Positions 6,806 to 14,383 of a stretch of DNA of 22,283 nucleotides are shown piece after piece. The number at the start of each line of letters is the position of its first letter. The stretch's first letter is position 1. The position numbers and the translations under genes were made by a program. The DNA lies in the NCBI GenBank assembly GCA_031290695.1, contig JAITNB010000052.1, positions 1 through 22,283 on the forward strand. Reading direction: 5' to 3'. Under the pieces are notes generated by a model, which saw only the letters and a list, made by a program, of their open reading frames with translations, had not been told where the DNA came from and searched no databases. The stretch is from Coriobacteriales bacterium. Lineage in GTDB: Bacteria > Actinomycetota > Coriobacteriia > Coriobacteriales > UBA8131.

Positions 6806-7698
6806 AGCTACGTTACCTGCGCTGGATAACCCTGGCGGCGACCTTTGTAATCATCACTGCTGGGTTGGTCTTGAATACCAGCTTAGGCACGCTCTCCTCC
6901 CTGGGCTGGCAGGCGATAGCCGCCATCTGCCCGCTGGGTGCTCTAGAGAGCTTTCTGGCCTCTAAGTCCTTCTTCCTCAGGACCTTAATCGTCTTCGCGG
7001 CGGCGGTTATACTAACGGTCGCCTTGGGCAAGGTCTTCTGTGCTTGGGTCTGCCCTGTGGCACCTGTGCGCACACTGCTCGACCTTATTGCCAGGCGGCG
7101 GCAAACATCCAAATTGGCAGACAAGGACACGGGAGAGAGCAAGCTCCAAACAACGGAGTTGGCCGCCGTCTCAGGCGCTGTTGACCAGTCCGGTTCCGGT
7201 TGTGCTAAGGATTGCTCCACCTGCGCTTCCAAGCGCGCTAAGCTGGACTCGCGGCATCTGGTGTTGGCCGGCTCGTTGCTCAGTGCCGCCATCTTTGGCT
7301 TCCCGGTATTCTGCCTGGTTTGCCCCATTGGCCTGATCTTTGGTACCATCATTGTTGTTTGGCAGTTCATCGGCTTTGACGACGTGAGCCTGTCACTGCT
7401 CATTTATCCGGCTCTCTTGATCGTTGAGCTGCTGGTGTTGCGCAAGTGGTGCGCTAAGTTTTGTCCCCTGGGTGCGCTGCTGTCGCTCCTGAGCCTGCCC
7501 AACCGCCTCCTGCGCCCCAAGGTTGATACGGCCAAGTGCTTGCGGGCAAAGGGCGCGGACTGCCATGTTTGCCAGGATGTCTGCCCCGAAGGCATCGACC
7601 CGCATTTCTCCGACGGTCTTCATGAATGCAGTAAATGCGCACTATGCAAAGATGAGTGTCCCAGCAAGGCCATAACCATCCCGTTGAGACAGAAGTAA
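6802..7698 (+). CDS. NapH-like membrane 4Fe-4S protein (operon 1)
   Basis: A 298-residue integral membrane protein whose ATG overlaps the NapG-like stop (ATGA). Four main hydrophobic segments are visible near residues 7-25, 60-80, 152-190 (possibly two) and 195-215. NapH/CcoG-type CxxxCP motifs occur at C80/C84 (FCAWVCP) and C217/C221 (WCAKFCP), plus C171/C174 (FCLVCP). The C-terminus has two ferredoxin sites, C246/254/257/261 and C276/279/282/286. By analogy with NapH it takes electrons from menaquinol and passes them to the NapG-like partner. The loop at residues 100-150 is longer than in E. coli NapH and carries an extra C134-x3-C138-x2-C141 set that is conserved in the paralogue. No haem-binding motif is seen. 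Confidence 0.92.
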   Translation: MKLRYLRWITLAATFVIITAGLVLNTSLGTLSSLGWQAIAAICPLGALESFLASKSFFLRTLIVFAAAVILTVALGKVFCAWVCPVAPVRTLLDLIARRRQTSKLADKDTGESKLQTTELAAVSGAVDQSGSGCAKDCSTCASKRAKLDSRHLVLAGSLLSAAIFGFPVFCLVCPIGLIFGTIIVVWQFIGFDDVSLSLLIYPALLIVELLVLRKWCAKFCPLGALLSLLSLPNRLLRPKVDTAKCLRAKGADCHVCQDVCPEGIDPHFSDGLHECSKCALCKDECPSKAITIPLRQK

Positions 7699-7707
7699 GG
7701 AGCGACA

Positions 7708-8676
7708 ATGAACAAGACTGGGCTGGTGGGCCAACACATCGAGCACTCGTTCTTGCCGAGGCTGCACAACGCAGCCTATGAGGAGTTGGGGCTGGACTGG
7801 GAGTACGGGCTTTATCCCTGTGAGACCGTCGCGGACTTTGAGGCCTTGATCAAGACGGCGAAGCGAGAGGGCACGGGGTTTATCGGCCTGAGTGTGACCG
7901 CGCCCTACAAGCGCGATGCCAACCGCGTGGCCATTGGCCGAAGCCAGGACGCCGCGCTCATCCAAGCCGCAAACGCGCTGACCTTTGGAGCCGGGGTCAC
8001 GAGATCCTACGCAGGCGTTTTTGCTGACAATACTGATGGCTTGGGTTTCGCCGCCATGCTACGCCAAGCAAATATTGAACTGGCAGGCGAGAAAGCCGTA
8101 ATCTGTGGCAGCGGACCTGTCGCTCTAAGTGTGCTGTTGGAACTGGCCAAGACCCAAGTGGGAGCCGTGACCATCCTCAGCCGCATGCCTGAGCCCATAC
8201 GTAAGAGGGCATTTGAACTGCTACGCGTTCTGGGGGAGGCACGCTACCTTAAGCTAGCCAGCAGCAGAGTCAGCGGCAATCGTGGAGAAATGGTTAGATT
8301 ATTTAGCAATATGAATGAAATCAGGAGTAAGTTCATGCCGCAGATCGACGTTACGGCTCTTGCCTACGATCAAGCAATGGAGGCATTGAAGGGTGCTGCT
8401 GTCTTGATTAATGCAACGCCGCTGGGGATGCATCTTGGCGACCCCACGCCGGTGCCTGCCGCCCTCTTACGTCCCGACCTTGCCGTGTTAGACGTCGTCT
8501 GTGGCAATGGAAAAACTGCTCTGGTCGAGGCTGCCCACGCTATCGGCGCCTTCGCGCTGGACGGCATGGAGATGCTCGTCGAGCAAACGGCGCTGACCAT
8601 CGAGCTCTGGGCAAGCACCCACGGCCAAAGGCTTACAGCCCCCCGCGAGGCCATGCGCCAAGCGGTACAGGTCTAG
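7708..8676 (+). CDS. Divergent shikimate/quinate dehydrogenase homologue (AroE fold)
   Basis: A 322-residue protein with the two-domain AroE plan. Conserved are GLVGQHIEHS at the N-terminus, catalytic K68 in VTAPYK, N89, D110 in NTDGLGF, a glycine-rich nucleotide loop CGSGPVA (133-139), NATPLGM (235-241) and Q293 in GMEMLVEQ. Two usual substrate contacts are changed: the second serine of HSxSP is L16, and the asparagine of xNVTxP is S62. Residues about 186-215 form an A/T-rich insertion, making it longer than the usual 270-290. AAGGAG (7696-7701) overlaps the end of the NapH-like gene, so it is in operon 1. It may act on a quinate/shikimate-like or other cyclic alcohol linked to the reductase substrate. 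A housekeeping aroE is possible but less likely in this position. Confidence 0.85.
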   Translation: MNKTGLVGQHIEHSFLPRLHNAAYEELGLDWEYGLYPCETVADFEALIKTAKREGTGFIGLSVTAPYKRDANRVAIGRSQDAALIQAANALTFGAGVTRSYAGVFADNTDGLGFAAMLRQANIELAGEKAVICGSGPVALSVLLELAKTQVGAVTILSRMPEPIRKRAFELLRVLGEARYLKLASSRVSGNRGEMVRLFSNMNEIRSKFMPQIDVTALAYDQAMEALKGAAVLINATPLGMHLGDPTPVPAALLRPDLAVLDVVCGNGKTALVEAAHAIGAFALDGMEMLVEQTALTIELWASTHGQRLTAPREAMRQAVQV

Positions 8677-8699
8677 CAACGACAGGAAGGTGATACGGT

Positions 8700-9296
8700 T
8701 TGGAGCGCGTCGAGGACAATGGGCTGTGCGCTGCCTGCGGTGGCCTGTGTTGCCAACGGGCGCCAGGCCGTTATGCGCCTGAGGACCTGGAAAGCGTTGG
8801 CGGCGTAAGCGTCGCTGGAGTCGAGGCGTGGCTGGATGCGGGCTTTAGCTCCATTACCGCGTTGTTCGTAGCCGTTTGCGACCAGCGGGCGGCACCGTTG
8901 TTTGCCTTGGCTGCTCGCGGAGTGAACCGTGGCGAACTGGTGCTTTGTGCCAGCGACATCCGCTGCCTGCGACTGGATAATACTGGCTGCACACTGGCCT
9001 TGGAGCAGCGGCCTTTTGAGTGTGCCGCGATGGTACCCAACCACCAGGTCTCGCAGTGCCGGCTTCCTGATGGCGTGGTAATGGAGGAGATTTGGCTGCC
9101 GCATCAGGAGGTGTTGCGTCAAGTGGTCGAGCGCCGCTCCGGATTGGGTTGGGACGAGGAACTAAGGCGCCAGGTATTCTCCGCGCCAACCTCAGATCAA
9201 TACGCCCAAGGCGCTCGGGAGCTGCTAACGGCTTTAGGCTTGGCTACCGAACCCAACGAGATACTCATGGTGACCAAAAGTGCTTGGCACAAATGA
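8700..9296 (+). CDS. YkgJ-type cysteine-cluster protein (putative zinc/iron chelation), operon 1
   Basis: A 198-residue soluble protein beginning with TTG, supported by AGGAAGG at 8684-8690; no better start lies in frame. The N-terminal C10-x2-C13-x3-C17-C18 followed by APGRYAPED resembles the YkgJ-like putative zinc/iron-chelating family, and more cysteines follow (GCTL, RPFECAAM, QCRLP). Its function is not established in the sequence. It is the last gene of operon 1, 23 bases after the AroE homologue. A paralogue with the same landmarks, including EEIWLPHQEVLRQ against EDLWVPHQETLRI, lies on the opposite strand at 9369-9992. Recurrence beside both operons suggests a role with the respiratory module, such as metal delivery or cluster maintenance, which is inference. 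Confidence 0.82.
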   Translation: MERVEDNGLCAACGGLCCQRAPGRYAPEDLESVGGVSVAGVEAWLDAGFSSITALFVAVCDQRAAPLFALAARGVNRGELVLCASDIRCLRLDNTGCTLALEQRPFECAAMVPNHQVSQCRLPDGVVMEEIWLPHQEVLRQVVERRSGLGWDEELRRQVFSAPTSDQYAQGARELLTALGLATEPNEILMVTKSAWHK

Positions 9297-9347
9297 TGGG
9301 TGAGGTGTCGGCAGGCTTTCCCTTAACCTCGCCGGGTCTGAGCTAAC

Positions 9348-9369
9348 GTTGTGGCTCGCAACCTTTTTT
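9348..9369 (+). terminator. Probable intrinsic terminator of operon 1
   Basis: GTTGT (9348-9352) pairs with GCAAC (9358-9362) through a 5-base stem with one G-U pair and a 5-base loop, followed by C and six T residues (9364-9369). The stem is short but the U-tract is good. It lies in the convergent gap after the operon 1 YkgJ-like gene, and its T-run reaches the stop codon of the minus-strand paralogue. Confidence 0.45.
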
Positions 9370-9992
9370 CATCCCAAAGTCCTCGCCAGCTCTGCTATCA
9401 ACGAGATCTCGGACGGGGATGATGCCAGCCCCTTTTTGCCTATCGAGTCACGCGCGCTACGGACAAATGCACCGCTCGTATTCTTGTCGTTGAGTTGTCT
9501 GTATATCTCATCAAACCAGGGGAGTTTTTTGTGTTCTTCAACGATTATCCTGAGGGTCTCCTGATGAGGCACCCATAGATCCTCCATCTTTACATTACGG
9601 GGCAACTTGCATTCAGAGGTGCTGGGGATAATAGCAGCACATTCAAACGGCCTTTCAAAGAGCGTAAGCCTGCACCCCGTTGGCGTTAAATCGGTACATG
9701 ATGTGTCGTCGCAGAAAAGTGACACGCTATCGGTGTCCTCACCACGATGCATCACCATAAAAATAGGCGCTACCTTGGAATTAAAAGCCCCTATAAGCCC
9801 CAGGGAGACAAGGGCTTTTCCCTGATCAAGGAACTCAGAGGCAGTTTTGTATGAGAACCCGCCAAACGGGGCAAAGTCGGCAGGACTATAACGTCCAGGG
9901 GATTGCTTGCAACAACGGCCGGCGCATTGTAGGCAGAGTATTGTATTCTCAACACGCTTCGACTGCTCGTTGTCGATACAACCGGTCATCAT
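9369..9992 (-). CDS. YkgJ-type cysteine-cluster protein, minus-strand paralogue
   Basis: About 207 residues, with CLQCAGRCC and SPGRYSPADF near the N-terminus, then GCRLTLFERPFECAA, ECKLPRNVKMEDLWVPHQET and a C-terminal helix. It matches the 8700-9296 protein over its length and is placed in the same YkgJ-like putative metal-chelating family. Two consecutive ATGs occur at the start. AGGA is better spaced for the second (9989-9987), so the protein may be one residue shorter. The gene is visibly more A/T-rich than its neighbours, which could mean a different origin or less-optimised codons. It is convergent with operon 1 and divergent from operon 2. A good promoter match lies at 10140-10112. 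Its function is unknown. Confidence 0.83.
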   Translation of the reverse strand: MMTGCIDNEQSKRVENTILCLQCAGRCCKQSPGRYSPADFAPFGGFSYKTASEFLDQGKALVSLGLIGAFNSKVAPIFMVMHRGEDTDSVSLFCDDTSCTDLTPTGCRLTLFERPFECAAIIPSTSECKLPRNVKMEDLWVPHQETLRIIVEEHKKLPWFDEIYRQLNDKNTSGAFVRSARDSIGKKGLASSPSEISLIAELARTLG

Positions 9993-10111
9993 CTTCCTGT
10001 GCTTTCACTTTGGCCATATTCGATGATACGGGAGACAGCTTGGCTTTGGCTGCAAGGCCCGCCGCTGCAATCATGCGACAGGTACCCCGAGCAAAAAACA
10101 CCATTCAATAT

Positions 10112-10140
10112 AGTATAGGTTTGATTCTCCAACTCATCAA
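10112..10140 (-). promoter_or_regulatory. Sigma-70-like promoter for the minus-strand YkgJ-like gene
   Basis: On the minus strand TTGATG (10140-10135) is followed after exactly 17 bases by TATACT (10117-10112). This is four of six and five of six against the consensus, and gives a leader of roughly 110 bases before the start codon. Confidence 0.5.
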
Positions 10141-10190
10141 GCCAGTGCATTTTACTAGAAAAATCCCTGAAAAACCCACTAAAAATCCCC

Positions 10191-10244
10191 ACTACTCAAT
10201 AATTAGGTATCCCTAATCAACTAAATCATCAGGCATTGAGTAGT
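10191..10244. repeat. Nested inverted repeats upstream of operon 2 (candidate operators)
   Basis: ACTACTCAAT (10191-10200) and ATTGAGTAGT (10235-10244) are exact reverse complements 34 bases apart. Inside, ATTAGG (10202-10207) and CCTAAT (10212-10217) form a compact 16-base dyad of the size often bound by dimeric LuxR/NarL-type proteins. The binding protein is not shown by the sequence; the regulator at 17700 is the nearest candidate. Confidence 0.45.
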
Positions 10245-10284
10245 CGCTCATCCTATTGGTTGATAGTCTTTTTCCCGGAGAGAA

Positions 10285-11103
10285 ATGGGAGAACTTGATA
10301 ACGGGAGGATGAACTTGCTTAACGTAGAGAATCAAGCACCGTCAAATCGTGCAGGAGCAGATTCAGGCACTCAACAAGACAGCTCCAACGAACAGCCTCT
10401 TGAGCCAACCTTGGATGAGGTCGGCTTTGCCGGTAACAGGCCCTGGCAAGCTGAGGAGAAAACCTTCGAGCAAAAAGTCGACCACAGCGTCCACCTCTTA
10501 TTGGCCAACAACCTCAACCGGCCTGCCCTTTACCAGATTCTCAGACGGGCCAACGAGGCCACTTGGTCGCTCTTTGATTTAGAAGACGTCATAGCTTCCA
10601 TGCCGGAGTTCGCAAACGCCACACAGCCGCCCTACTTCTTAATCGAATGGCTGGTTAACAGCGAGGCCTTGAGCTTCTATGAAGTCGATGAGGGCGGCAA
10701 CATAATCACAGACGAGCAGCGCGTTGAGCTCACAGAAGACGAGGTCGACGACCTCATAGCCGACATCCTGGTCGAGATAACCGAGGTTGGGCGCGAGGTG
10801 CTCGCCGTCTTTAACACCAGCAACCGCCTCCTTGCACTCTTTGACCAGGTACCCGAGCGCCTGGACACCTACCGGGAGGTCCTGGAGTTCACCACCACCA
10901 AACGCAGCTACGCCGAGATCGACGACCTGCTGCACGGCCGCCCGGCCCTGATGATCGGTAGAAAACCTGACGAATCCCCCATGCTTCCCAGCGTTTATGT
11001 TGACAAGCTTGCCTCGGCAGGTGGACTCGTATATGACCAGGGATGGATTATCACCACCGAGGGAAAGGAGATGCTGGAGAAGATTAGTGAGGAGAAGGGA
11101 TAG
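10285..11103 (+). CDS. Unnamed two-module winged-helix-like protein, operon 2 leader gene
   Basis: A 272-residue soluble paralogue of the protein at 600-1367, in the same first position of its operon. Shared blocks include NATQPPYFLIEWLVNSEAL, the acidic linker LTEDEVDDLIADI, RLDTYREVLEF and SVYVDKLASAGGLVYDQGW, ending in TEGKEMLEKI. The same two-module pattern is visible: QPPYFLIEWL with ITEVGREVLAVF, then LPSVYVDKL with TTEGKEMLEKI. The N-terminal 45 residues are acidic and Ser/Gln-rich and diverge from the paralogue. The ATG at 10285 has GGAG at 10277-10280. An in-frame ATG at 10309 has GGGAGG directly against it, too close to be preferred. I cannot name the family; regulator or assembly factor are both open. 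Confidence 0.83.
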   Translation: MGELDNGRMNLLNVENQAPSNRAGADSGTQQDSSNEQPLEPTLDEVGFAGNRPWQAEEKTFEQKVDHSVHLLLANNLNRPALYQILRRANEATWSLFDLEDVIASMPEFANATQPPYFLIEWLVNSEALSFYEVDEGGNIITDEQRVELTEDEVDDLIADILVEITEVGREVLAVFNTSNRLLALFDQVPERLDTYREVLEFTTTKRSYAEIDDLLHGRPALMIGRKPDESPMLPSVYVDKLASAGGLVYDQGWIITTEGKEMLEKISEEKG

Positions 11104-11150
11104 TTTTGCCTTACGTTGTGCAGACGTTCCAACAGGAGAACAGGTAATGA

Positions 11151-11160
11151 AGGAAGGAGT
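11151..11160 (+). promoter_or_regulatory. Ribosome binding site fixing the start of catalytic subunit A2
   Basis: AAGGAAGGAG ends 4 bases before the ATG at 11165. That ATG puts the twin-arginine motif at residues 8-9, as in the operon 1 enzyme. Longer in-frame starts, back to 10997, would overlap the previous gene and bury the signal peptide. Confidence 0.75.
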
Positions 11161-11164
11161 ACGT

Positions 11165-14100
11165 ATGAGTAAAGCAACACTGAGTCGCCGCACCTTTATC
11201 AAGTCTGCGGCAGTCGCCGGAGCTGCGCTGACTATGGGTTCAGCCCTCGCTGGCTGTCTCGAACAGGGAGGTGAGGTAACCACAAGTCCTGGCGCAAGCG
11301 GCGGACGCTCCATGTACACGTCTATCTGCCATGGTTGCATCCAGGCCTGTCCTTGCAAGGTCTATGTGGAGAATGGCGTTGTCGTCAAGATCGAGGGCCA
11401 CCCCGACACCCCAACATCGCAGGGCTCGCTCTGCCTTAAGGGCCTCAACCAGATCCACACCTGCTACAGCCCACGCAGGGTGCTTTATCCAATCAAGCGC
11501 ACCAGCGAGCGCGGTGCGGCCAACGCTGCCTGGGAGCGCGTCTCCTGGGACGAGGCCGTAGAGCTGGCTGCCAGCAAAATCGCCGAGACCATCGAGCAAT
11601 ACGGCACCTATGCGTTCTTTGCCTCCGTGGGCGGCGGCGGCTCCTACAGCTTCATGAACGCTATGGCTATCCCTCAGGCCTTTGGCTCGCCCACCGTATT
11701 CGAGCCGGGCTGCGCACAGTGCTATCTGCCGCGCATCACCGAGGCCGCCTATATGTATGGCGGTGCCGACCAGTCCATCGCCGACTGTGCCGTGCTTGAG
11801 CCATTCAAGGGCCTGGCCCCGCTTGAGGAGGCCAAGGGTGTGACGCAGGACACCAAGGTACTCGTGCTTTGGGCAGCTCAGCCCTCTGTATCCCAAACGG
11901 CCCAGTCTGGTCGCGGTATGGCAGAGCTCAGGGCCCGCGGCTGCAAGACCATCGTCGTGGACCCCAACTTCTCACCTGATGCCGTCAAGGCCACCATCCA
12001 CCTGCCCGTGCGTCCGGGCTCCGATGCCGCGCTTATCCTTGCCTGGTATCGCATTATCCTGGACGAGAAGCTCTATGACGCGGAGTTTACCAAGTATTGG
12101 ACCAACATCCCCTTCCTGATCAATCCCAACACCCAGCTGCCGTGGTTGGCAACCGAGGCCATCGACGGGTACACGCCTCCGGCGGAGATGCCGGCCGACA
12201 CTCCGGTCTATGTATGTGTAGACGAGAATACCGGTCAAATCGCTGCGCTGCCCTTTGGCGACCCGGCGGAGGTCTCAAAGACCGTCAACCCGCAGGTTCT
12301 GGCTACTGCTGATGTCAAAGGCGTATCCTCCAAGAGTGCCGGCCAGGTCTATCGTGACGAGGCCGAGCCCTGGACGCTTGCCAAGGCTGCAGAGTTCTGC
12401 TGGGTGCCAGAAGACCGCATCCGCGCTGCTATCGATCTGTACGCCAACGCCGAGGTAGCCGGTATCGCCAACGGCGTCGCCTCTGATATGGAAGAAACCG
12501 CCTCGCAGGTGCCTGATGGCCTGATGGGCCTGGACATGATCATGGGCTATGTTAACAAACCGGGTGCCACCCTTACCCAAAACGGTCCCCTTCCTCCCGA
12601 TGGCGAGGCCCCGCGCCCCACCATGTTCTGGAACGGCTTTGGCGGTATGTTTGGCTCGATGTACGGCATTGGCTACCAGATTGGCGCAACCGAGGAGGCC
12701 AATAAGGCCCGCGTCTCGGCTATCATCAATGGTGATATCCCTGATGCGCCGCCCTTTATGAACGCGGGCACCTTGTGGGCCATGAACCAGATCCTGATTG
12801 ACCGGTTGGGCATGAAGAACCACCGTGGCCTGTACAACTGGTGCCACAGCCACATCCCGAGCGTGCGCGAGGCCATTGAGACCGGCGAGCCCTTTAAGCC
12901 GCGCGTCTGGTTTGACATGAGCGGCAACAAGTTCGCCGTCCTGGGCTCTGCCGGTGCCTGGTACAACGCCATCATGAACGACGGTGTTGACTTTATCATC
13001 TGCCAGTACCCGATGATCACCTCCTTCCAAGTCGAGGTCGCCGACCTTATCTTCCCGTTGGAGGAGTGGCTTGAGGCCACCAATGCCTCGATGTTTGGAC
13101 AGCTCAACTACAACTTCCCCAGCCCCGGCATCATCCACCTGGGCGAGACCGTGCCCAACACCGTGCCGCCCAGGCTTGTGACTGATGCAGCAGCAGCCAA
13201 GCTCAACACGAAGCTGGACAGCATCAAGTTTGGCAACACCGGCAAGACCATGGCCGATAAGGGCATAGCCTTCCCGCTTGGCATTATAGACATGGTAGGC
13301 AATACCTCCGAGGACGCAGAGTGGGCAACCCAGATCGCTACGTACGGCGCAGCGGCTGGCGTGGATCCAGCAACCGCTACTAAAGAGGATTTTTTGGCTG
13401 CCATGGACGGCAAGACCAAGGTCTACAATGTCACTCCGCCCGACCAGTATTGGACCTATGGCCAACACCTGGTCAAGGCTAACGACGGCCTGCCCGTGGG
13501 CTTTGCTACTGAGAGCCGTAAGTGCCAGGTCTACAACACCCTGCACATTCAACTTTCTGAGAGCGGCTGGCCCTATATCTACAAAGAGTCCCTCCAGGAC
13601 CAGACCGATATTGGGCCCATTGACCCGCGTGTGAGCACCTGGGATAACAAGCACTACTCGCCCATCTGCAATGTGCCGCAACAAAAGGAAGCACCGGATG
13701 TTGCCAACGCAGGAAGCTTCACCACCCCCTACGATCCGGAGTTCCCGCTGGCCATGACCTCCGGCCGTGTCTATTACTTCCATCACGGCACCATGCGTCA
13801 CTCCGCCTTTGCCCGTGAGCTGTATTGCGAGCCCTTTGTGCGCATCAATCCCAAGACAGCTGCCGAGTACGGCATTGAGCATGGCGACTGGGTAGAGATC
13901 TCCTCCCGCCGTACGCAGGGTACCGCTTACGATCACACGGTCATGACCGGTAACGAGATGTACAAGGAGCGCATCAAGGAGCAAAACACCAAGACGGCCG
14001 AGCCAATCCACGCCATTGCCTATGTGGCCGAGCTCGTGGCCCCCAACGTGCTTTGGATGGAGCGCTTCTGGAACCCGGAGTGCTTCGACTCCACGCAGGC

Positions 14101-14383
14101 CAAGAAGACTGGTGGTTGGCAGGAGTGCAACGTCAACGTTATCACCAACGCCGTCGACTGCAATATGAACGAGGTCTTTGGCTCTTACACCAACCGTGGC
14201 TTCCAGGTTAACATCAAGAAGTCCTCAAAACCGGCCAATGTCTGGACGCAGCCCAAGGAGTTTGAGCCCTTCATGCCGGGTACCAAGAACGAGTATCTGC
14301 CCGATGATATTGGCGTGTTGATCGACAATAAGGCCCTCAACACCCCAACTGTTGCCTTTGCTGCTCCAGGAGGTGGTAACTAA
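11165..14383 (+). CDS. Molybdopterin-dependent oxidoreductase catalytic subunit A, DMSO reductase family (operon 2)
   Basis: A 1072-residue paralogue of the enzyme at 1428, aligning over nearly its whole length. It has the twin-arginine signal SRRTFIKSAA (R8-R9) and a lipobox LAGC ending at C31. The [4Fe-4S] site is C55-x2-C58-x3-C62-x27-C90, with the extra C64. The Mo-site motif GCAQCYLPR has C183 and C186. Conserved blocks match the first enzyme, including PNFSPDAVKATIHLPVRPGS and HGDWVEISSRRTQG. The main divergence is residues about 469-533, where the Gly/Met-rich insert of the first enzyme becomes PLPPDGEAPRPTMFWNGFGG and a further segment. Another differing stretch lies at about 700-740. 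This suggests the same reaction type on a different or overlapping substrate. TAATG coupling joins it to subunit B. Confidence 0.95.
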   Translation: MSKATLSRRTFIKSAAVAGAALTMGSALAGCLEQGGEVTTSPGASGGRSMYTSICHGCIQACPCKVYVENGVVVKIEGHPDTPTSQGSLCLKGLNQIHTCYSPRRVLYPIKRTSERGAANAAWERVSWDEAVELAASKIAETIEQYGTYAFFASVGGGGSYSFMNAMAIPQAFGSPTVFEPGCAQCYLPRITEAAYMYGGADQSIADCAVLEPFKGLAPLEEAKGVTQDTKVLVLWAAQPSVSQTAQSGRGMAELRARGCKTIVVDPNFSPDAVKATIHLPVRPGSDAALILAWYRIILDEKLYDAEFTKYWTNIPFLINPNTQLPWLATEAIDGYTPPAEMPADTPVYVCVDENTGQIAALPFGDPAEVSKTVNPQVLATADVKGVSSKSAGQVYRDEAEPWTLAKAAEFCWVPEDRIRAAIDLYANAEVAGIANGVASDMEETASQVPDGLMGLDMIMGYVNKPGATLTQNGPLPPDGEAPRPTMFWNGFGGMFGSMYGIGYQIGATEEANKARVSAIINGDIPDAPPFMNAGTLWAMNQILIDRLGMKNHRGLYNWCHSHIPSVREAIETGEPFKPRVWFDMSGNKFAVLGSAGAWYNAIMNDGVDFIICQYPMITSFQVEVADLIFPLEEWLEATNASMFGQLNYNFPSPGIIHLGETVPNTVPPRLVTDAAAAKLNTKLDSIKFGNTGKTMADKGIAFPLGIIDMVGNTSEDAEWATQIATYGAAAGVDPATATKEDFLAAMDGKTKVYNVTPPDQYWTYGQHLVKANDGLPVGFATESRKCQVYNTLHIQLSESGWPYIYKESLQDQTDIGPIDPRVSTWDNKHYSPICNVPQQKEAPDVANAGSFTTPYDPEFPLAMTSGRVYYFHHGTMRHSAFARELYCEPFVRINPKTAAEYGIEHGDWVEISSRRTQGTAYDHTVMTGNEMYKERIKEQNTKTAEPIHAIAYVAELVAPNVLWMERFWNPECFDSTQAKKTGGWQECNVNVITNAVDCNMNEVFGSYTNRGFQVNIKKSSKPANVWTQPKEFEPFMPGTKNEYLPDDIGVLIDNKALNTPTVAFAAPGGGN

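Larger units (their letters stand above)
9993..10284. promoter_or_regulatory. Divergent regulatory region upstream of operon 2
   Basis: A 292-base A/T-rich gap between the minus-strand YkgJ-like gene and operon 2. It contains a good minus-strand promoter (10112-10140), a long perfect inverted repeat (10191-10244) with a second dyad nested inside, and the 10-mer AAATCATCAG (10223-10232) shared with the operon 1 leader. I see no clean sigma-70 promoter for operon 2, which would fit activation by a regulator. A 67-codon minus-strand frame with a GTG start lacks a ribosome binding site and is not called. Confidence 0.55.

Noticed and set aside
9989..10192. 67-codon minus-strand frame upstream of the YkgJ-like gene, overlapping its start
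   Set aside because: The stop/start overlap looks like coupling, but it begins with GTG without a ribosome binding site, and the good minus-strand promoter (10112-10140) lies inside it.
10997..11164. N-terminal extension of subunit A2 by 56 codons
   Set aside because: It would overlap the previous gene and bury the twin-arginine signal; AAGGAAGGAG before 11165 supports the shorter start.
12275..14011. A 578-codon open frame on the minus strand inside subunit A2
   Set aside because: Same reasoning as for 1953-3671; it mirrors the codon bias of the sense gene.
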